Part shown: in pieces, positions 34,141 to 40,504 of the stretch | Layout: each line of letters starts with the position of its first letter | How positions within the stretch are numbered: position 1 is the first letter of the stretch | Origin: Perkinsus chesapeaki | Taxonomy: Eukaryota > Perkinsozoa > Perkinsida > Perkinsidae | Direction: 5' to 3' | DNA: 40,504 nucleotides | Assembly (NCBI GenBank): GCA_013115145.1 | Contig: JAAPAO010000312.1 | Location: forward strand, 1-40,504 | Position numbers and translations under genes: made by a program | Notes under the pieces: generated by a model | Told to the model about the DNA's origin: nothing | The model's database searches: none | What the model saw: the letters and a program-made list of their open reading frames with translations, nothing else

Positions 34141-35612
34141 ATGATTAATTATATATGTTATGTTTTATTACCATTATTAATATTAGGTTGGGATAAAACA
34201 TTACACGATAGAATTGGTGATGCTGTTACTAGTGTATTAGCTAATAGAGATATGTAATAGTATTATAATAATAAACAAAATATTATATTAGGGAAGATTT
34301 AAATGAATTCTTACAAGGCAAATCATTATCATGGATGTCGAGATATGCACATGATAATCTACAATACACTAAGTTCGATAGAACAGTGGAAAATCACTAC
34401 GAGACACAATCACGGTAATAATCGACATCAAATAGTATCTTCGCACATTAAGCTAAGATTCTCAGGAATTGGCAATGCACTTTCGACATAGATAATCCTT
34501 CACGTACAGCTAATAAAGGTGGTTTATATGAAACAGTAATAATAATATAAATAATAATAGTTGATAATAATTAGAATAGGTTGATGATATATTTGGTAGA
34601 ATATGTCATCAAAATACGTATGATAAAGGTATTGGTAAAGATAAAACAGAACAAGTACAATTAAGTTGGTTAATGGGTATCAATAATATCATCATCCTCC
34701 TCCTCATCATTATTATTATTATTAGGATTGATACAGGATATGCATCAACCATTACATTTAGGATTTGGATCAGATGATCATGGTAGAAGGATTAATATTG
34801 AATATCATGGTAATCATTATAATTTATATGATTTTTGGGAAAAGGAAGTAAATATATATCATTATTATAAGTATTATTAATATTTATTAAGGTATCACCA
34901 TCAGTTAACCTTGATAGTGGTTCTATAAGACAAACTTATATTAATGAATTAAATAGAATGAAACATGATGGTACATCACGTAATATGAAATTAGTTAAAG
35001 AATTATATGAAAGAGGTATTATATAATAATATGTTAATAATAATAGTAGCAGCAGCAGGTTTAGCAATGTGGATTGATGAGAATATGAGAATAGCATGTT
35101 ATGAGATATATGCAACAATAGCTGGTGGTGGTGGTAGAGAAGTTCCTAGAAAGTAATAATAATAATATTAATTATTATTATTATTGTTATTAGTTTTGTT
35201 ATTAATGATAATATTTATAATGAATGGCGTCGAATAGCCGCTGAACAAGCTATTAAGTCAGCTGCTAGAACTGCAGTTATATTACATGCTGTTGCAATAC
35301 ATGTAATAAGCATTATTAATTGGGTTGTTGTTAATGATGATGATTATATTAATGCTGTTAATAGGTGAGAACATATCATCCAGAACAGACTGGTTTATAT
35401 AAAAGATCATCAGTAAAACATCGTATTAGAGATAATTGGCATATAGCTTTATTAAAGAATATTGGTATAGCAGCTATTGTGGTACCTATATTAATGTTAT
35501 TATTAAATACTAATACAAAAATGTAAGTTATAATAATATATACTATTAATATTATAATAGGTCTATGAAGGATATATTAAAAAGGGGTTCAAGAGGAGGA
35601 AGAATGGATTAA
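34141..35612 (+). CDS. S1/P1-type nuclease homologue with altered zinc ligands
   Basis: Ten exons join in perfect phase to 353 residues: 34141-34253, 34292-34414, 34466-34535, 34580-34676, 34726-34847, 34892-35015, 35059-35152, 35194-35302, 35365-35522 and 35561-35612. The nine introns are 38-62 bases. A signal peptide (MINYICYVLLPLLILG) ends just before Trp17; in S1/P1 enzymes the mature N-terminal Trp is itself a zinc ligand, and the W-x4-H spacing to His22 is kept. Asp59 and His73 fit the next ligands, and DMHQPLHLGFGSDDHG is the family hallmark. Three expected ligand positions differ: the His four residues before the hallmark Asp is Gly, and the NLHxxWD motif is NLYDFWE. A hydrophobic helix near the C-terminus (GIAAIVVPILMLLL) would anchor the protein. 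The family digests single-stranded nucleic acids in secretory or lysosomal compartments; activity here is doubtful. Confidence 0.88.
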
Positions 35613-35750
35613 TGTGTTTATCATCATCATCATGTGAACTATAGTTTTCTTATTAATTAACTTGTGTTTAGTATTAATGCCTTCTGGCCTCCTTTTATAC
35701 TCAACTCATAATATTATAAAATAGAAACTATTAATTTGTTGTTAAATGTA

Positions 35751-38700
35751 TTATAATAATAGATCTGGAGGTGGTGATGATGATAGTACAGGTAATGATG
35801 GAGGTTCAATGGAGTCTACTTCTCTCTTTTCATTATTGTTATCTTGTATTGTATTAATAAGGCTACCAGTCTCTAGGGTAAATGTAGCACTGATAGGTTT
35901 ATGATCACTTGTTAGATATCTAAATTGGATATACATATAATAATAAGCCAATTATTAATAATTACCTATGATGTGAATGATATGATCTTAACCATAAACT
36001 GCCAGGTTTAGTAAAATTAAAGAATATTCTATCACACCAGCTAGGGGTACGATTATTAGCATATTGATGTGTGCCGGGTTCGAACCTGTGCAGATATTAT
36101 TATAACAACATTTATGGGTTATACATACTTATATGTTGGTAAGAAGTCAGAAAATGGTCCTTCTTTACAATGTACTAATATAGGATCTAAACATTCACCT
36201 TGTTTATATTGATCATATTGTGATAAACGTTCTAAAATATGAATAAGTTAGTACTACAATAATAATATAATGATGATGCTATTATTGTTATTACTACCAA
36301 GATCTCCTTTTTCTATTAATCTTATAGCAGTTGTTCTATCACAATTTAAACGAAAATTAAAATCACCAAATAATATAATAACTCTCCTTTGTGAATGTGT
36401 ATTAGTATAGTATTGTCGTAATTGTTGTTTATATTCTGCCATGATGAGATATAATTGCTCATTACGTATTTCCATCATCCTAGTAATAATAATAATAATT
36501 AATATAACAAAAGATTTATTATTACCTTTCTCCAGCTTCTAATTGTAAACTAGTTAATGTTAATAATGTTTTATTTATCATCATACTTAATATTATACCA
36601 CCTTTATTACCATGACTACCTCCCAAACCACCTTTAACCTTTTTACAATGTATATTAGATATATTATTTATTAATGATTCTTTAACAAATATAGATATAT
36701 AAATACCAACCATAGCAGTACAATAAACCTAGTATAACAATAAAACAACAACATTCAACACTTTATCAATATTAATATACCATATATCATTAACATCTTC
36801 CTTAATATTACTTCTATATATTTCTCACATTTATTATCGCGTTGTTGTTTCTCCTGTCCTATCCCCATCATCATTTGCCCTTTTGTTAATAATCTATTAA
36901 ACTCAGTAGCAAACTCCGCTTTCCTTACACTATGTTCTGTATCACCATCAAACTTCTTTTTAACCTTATTATTATTAATATACCTTATTATTATATTCAT
37001 ATTATTATTACTCTTGTAAAACCTCTCTTTATTAATGCTTTAGCGTTTAAGTCTACAAACTCCTGCATACCAACAACATATATCTAATATATGTTGTTAA
37101 TTATTATTATGTTATTAATATTATTACATCATTAATTTCAAAGAATTCATCATCTCTTAATCTCATCCATTCACTTAAATCCTCTACATTCCAAACCCTA
37201 GTTGCATTAACATTCCATGACCCTACCCATACATTAACGGGTCTAGTATCTATTAATATATACTAATAATAGTATTATTATAATCATTATTACCAACATT
37301 CCCCATACTAGATGCTCTAATAACACTTTGTCTTATATGTTTAGTACTATCCCCTAATACTATTCTATTATCTATCATTCTTGCCGCCGCCGACGCCGCC
37401 GGTGTTGTGACAATCGGCGTCGTCGATGATGATGATGATGTGGTAGTAGTAGGAGTGGGTATAGACTTTGCTAATTTTAATGTTGCATCTATTGCTGTTT
37501 GTCTATCTCTATCAGTACCAAAGTTATTTATACGATATCTAATAATACCATATTTCCTCCAACTTTTCCCTTATTATCACCTATTAGCACTTTTAACTTT
37601 TTGTTGTACTTTATTTTGCCATGTACATTTACCTTGTGTTACTAATGTTGTTAATACAGATCCTGTACCAGTATAATGCATCTATAATATATCCAATACA
37701 CTACTATCCTCTAATACTACTAGTATTATTATTATTACTGATATTTGATCACCATGTTGTGCCCATAATGTAGTTATAACCTTTTTAACATCCACTGATA
37801 CTGGTTGCCTTATTGATGTTAATATCTTTGGTACAATATAAAGTGATATTGCTAATTGACCTACTATTAATAATAATAATAATCTTATACATGATATAAT
37901 ATTATTAGTGATATTGTTATTATTACCAGCATTAGTTCTATCTAAACAATCTAGACAATTAGTACGTACAACACCTGTCTGCAGTCTACTAGCTTTACTA
38001 CCAATGCCATTAATCCCTATTTGCCACCAACCATATCTAATAATAATAATGATATTATTATTATGAATAATAATAGACTATTATTACTCATCAATCCATT
38101 TCTTAGATGAATCTATTATTATATTAAATACCGAATCAACATCTAATATTATTATTATCAACATCATTATATGCCATCATTATTATTACCATTAGTTTTA
38201 ACCATTTTAGCAAAATCATGATCAATAATATGTATTTTAGATGAATTTAATGATGTTGATGATGCCATTATATCCTTCATTACTTTACTTAATTTACCCT
38301 CATTACCACCTATATAAATACTATTATAAATACTATCTAATATTACCTTTATTAGATGATAATAAATTTAAGAATAAGCAACCATCAGGACCATATCTTT
38401 TCATTAAATCAGATATATGTTTTTCATAAGCAATAACAGTCATATCTTTACTCCGTGTTATATCTAATTGTTGTGTACCTATATCATAACCCATATCCTA
38501 TATATACCCTTCTTCCACTATTACTTGGGTTCTGTTGCCAAAATGCTGGTACTGAACCACGTATTTGAGTATGAGATGCTAATACTGCATCCTTACTACA
38601 TAATAGTAATTCAGATTCTACAAAATTAGCTACATTACCAGAATCATCTAAACCACGATGATTATATCTAATATACCACAGTTATTGATTATATATGGTT

Positions 38701-39966
38701 ATATCATAATCATCATCCCCTTTAATTACCTTGTACCAGCCCTTTGACAACTTCTACGCCCAATTAATATAGCATCTAAATAGTCAGATAATGGTGTTGG
38801 TGAACTTACATAACCCTAAAAAGTTATTAGGTATAATACTATTATATAATACTATTTAAATAGTATTACCTGCATTAATACTGTACACCATCTATCTAAA
38901 TCTATATTATTATTAGGTATTAATGCATCTTTTCCTAACATATTCTGTGTCATACGCCTGTTCCAACAAAATAATGTATCACCATTTAACCATACATTAT
39001 CTAATAATAATACTGTTATATATTATTAAGATATTATTATTACCATTATTATTATATTCATCATTATGCCATTGTTGACCATGTGTTATATCATATGATC
39101 TACAATAATAATAACCACCATTACTAAACAATCTAAATAAGCATTAATAATATATACTGATCGGATGAGGAGAAGGATGGGGAAGGGTTTACTTTTCAAC
39201 ACGTTCAGTTAAAGCAAATATAGCATTTACATCAGATGATGATGTTGATGTAACATCTTCTTTTATTGCAGAGTCAGATAACTAATATTATAGTATCGTA
39301 ACTATTATTGTTGTTGTTATTATCACCTTGGGATTATACGGTATACAAGATACTTTAGTAACCTCCATAATAACATGGCCACCCGGTAGTTTACATATAG
39401 GTATTGCATCAGTCACTAATACTAGAAATGGGGTTTGTTGTGATCCACTACCAATTACTATTGTTCCTAAACATATATTATAATATTATTAATATTATTA
39501 TTGATATTATTACCTAGTATAGCACATACAGTTATTTCCTGTATAATAGTACCACAACTATCAACTGATGGTAATTGTGTAACCATCATCTCTTTACCAT
39601 CTGCTATTCTATCTCTATATAACAATAATGCTATATCAAGATTACCACCATGTCGTATAACCTACTATTAGTCATATTAATTTTTATATCTGTATATTAT
39701 TACTATTGTATTCTCACAAAATGTAACTCTATAATTGAGGTTAGCTTCATATCTTCTTTTAGTTAATGATGGCGGAGGTGGTGATAATGATGATGATCTA
39801 TTATACTATTATTATGTATTGTAATATTATATTATTACCTAGATGATGATGACGTTGTTGTTGTGTGTTGATGTGTTGTTGTTGTGGATGTAGATGGGTC
39901 GGTACTTTGAGTTTGACCCCTTTGATATACCCATTCATCGTTGTCATCCTCTTCAGGTGTTAACAT
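35751..39966 (-). CDS. Synaptojanin-like phosphoinositide phosphatase (SAC + 5-phosphatase)
   Basis: A long multi-exon gene with two phosphatase domains. After an acidic and Thr/Ser-rich N-terminus (MLTPEEDDNDEWVYQRG), the SAC domain shows FLVLVTDAIPICKLPGGHVI, DNVWLNGDTLFCWNRRMTQN, IRGSVPAFWQQN and the catalytic loop RTNCLDCLDRTN (37966-37931), the CX5R motif that removes phosphate from PI3P, PI4P or PI(3,5)P2. The IPPc domain follows: NVWVGSWNVNATRVW (about 37220), IYVVGMQEF, GGSHGNKGGI, ILFGDFNFRL, NRTPSWCDRIFF and TSDHKPISATF, all catalytic residues intact. A short Pro/Ser-rich tail ends at 35751. SAC plus IPPc in this order is the synaptojanin layout, linked to endocytic membrane uncoating and PI(4,5)P2 turnover. 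Introns are many, small and TAA/TTA-rich. Exact boundaries between 37300 and 39300 were not all traced. Confidence 0.9.
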
Positions 39967-40041
39967 TATTATAAAACAGTAACTATTCACACAAGTCTCA
40001 AATTGTACATCTCCCTCCGAGTTGCGTTAATAGCCTAAGTT

Positions 40042-40115
40042 TACGGTACTGAGGATCGAACCCGAGTCGTCTGGTGGGTAAGTAGGCGCTCTACCGCTAC
40101 ACCATACACGCAGCC
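40042..40115 (-). other. Degenerate tRNA-like element (tRNA pseudogene or SINE head)
   Basis: The minus strand carries a good box A (TGGTGTAGCGGTAGAGCGCC) and, about 30 bases on, a good box B (GGGTTCGATCC), the two internal RNA polymerase III promoter elements, at tRNA-like spacing. The cloverleaf does not fold properly: the anticodon arm does not pair, the T-stem has mismatches and only three acceptor pairs form. So this is not a working tRNA. It fits a decayed tRNA or the head of a tRNA-derived SINE. It lies about 75 bases upstream of the synaptojanin-like start on the same strand. Confidence 0.55.
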
Positions 40116-40504
40116 AGATAATTATCCACCGTGAGGTAATCACGTGAAGGCTATACAGTACGACGAGATCTAGAATTGACTCTTCGATGAACGAAGTCGA
40201 TTTCTCCAAGTTAGCGAAACTGAAAAGTAGTTGAAGAGTGAGTTGAAGGAGCTACATTCCGCAAACACGATCGAGATCTGTCGAGTTCGGATTCGGACCT
40301 TCAACGCCAGCCGCCGCGAAATTGATGTTTTAAAGGATAAACTAGATATTGATGAGGTGTTGTAGTTTACCGTTATACTTGCTACAGTATTAATGCTGTC
40401 AACACAATTGTGATGTCTCTTCTACAGCTATACCTAGCGCAGTGCAGTCCGAGGCCCTCCGGGGTGCTAGAACCCACGCCCTCGTGGTCGTTAGTTTGGT
40501 AATC
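40116..40504. other. Window end, no supported gene
   Basis: Base composition returns to a higher GC level. On plus there is a short open stretch around 40200-40360 without recognisable features. Nothing else can be named in this partial segment. Confidence 0.35.

Noticed and set aside
36066-36092. T-arm-like GGGTTCGAACC near 36.07 kb
   Set aside because: It falls in an exon of the synaptojanin-like gene (FEPGTHQYANNRTPSWCDR), so it is coding sequence.

Overview
This is a nuclear segment of a protist with many small spliceosomal introns. I rebuilt twelve genes by following reading frame across GT-AG introns. For eight of them every exon junction keeps phase; the helicase, MMSDH, synaptojanin-like and START-like models have unresolved joints. 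The 4.1-5.3 kb gene has the RNA-recognition layout I associate with dinoflagellates and perkinsids, and several start codons follow an acceptor-like AG, as expected if mRNAs receive a trans-spliced leader. I therefore lean to a myzozoan alveolate, most likely Perkinsus-like. This is an inference; no SL RNA or rRNA is present to confirm it.

Layout. 1-2.6 kb holds no gene I can support. 2.6-9.1 kb (all minus) holds a four-helix membrane protein, an RRM-like protein and a 955-residue low-complexity protein. 9.5-15.4 kb (minus) is a DExH-box RNA helicase with at least a dozen introns. 15.6-19.6 kb (minus) is methylmalonate-semialdehyde dehydrogenase (MMSDH), followed by two small minus genes. 21.6-23.3 kb (plus) is a stand-alone inositol polyphosphate 5-phosphatase. 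24.8-26.3 kb (plus) is an intronless SLC37-type sugar-phosphate transporter. 27.7-28.2 kb (minus) is a small secreted protein.

From about 28 kb the sequence becomes very AT-rich and gene-dense: a START-like protein (-), a secreted-type 2OG-Fe(II) oxygenase (-), an EF-hand protein (-), an S1/P1-type nuclease (+) and a SAC-5-phosphatase of synaptojanin type (-). Their stop/start codons lie only about 50-350 bases apart and their introns are mostly 38-65 bases of TAA/TTA repeat. A degenerate tRNA-like element sits near 40.1 kb.

The genes do not form one pathway. Phosphoinositide turnover appears twice (5-phosphatase and synaptojanin-like), and lipid or sugar-phosphate transfer is suggested by the START-like protein and SLC37. 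MMSDH belongs to mitochondrial valine/propionate metabolism. The most unusual material is in the introns: one MMSDH intron is an eight-copy 27-bp array, two other MMSDH introns share a core sequence, and AT-rich introns can fold on themselves. In addition, two metalloenzymes in the AT-rich block have altered metal-ligand positions.
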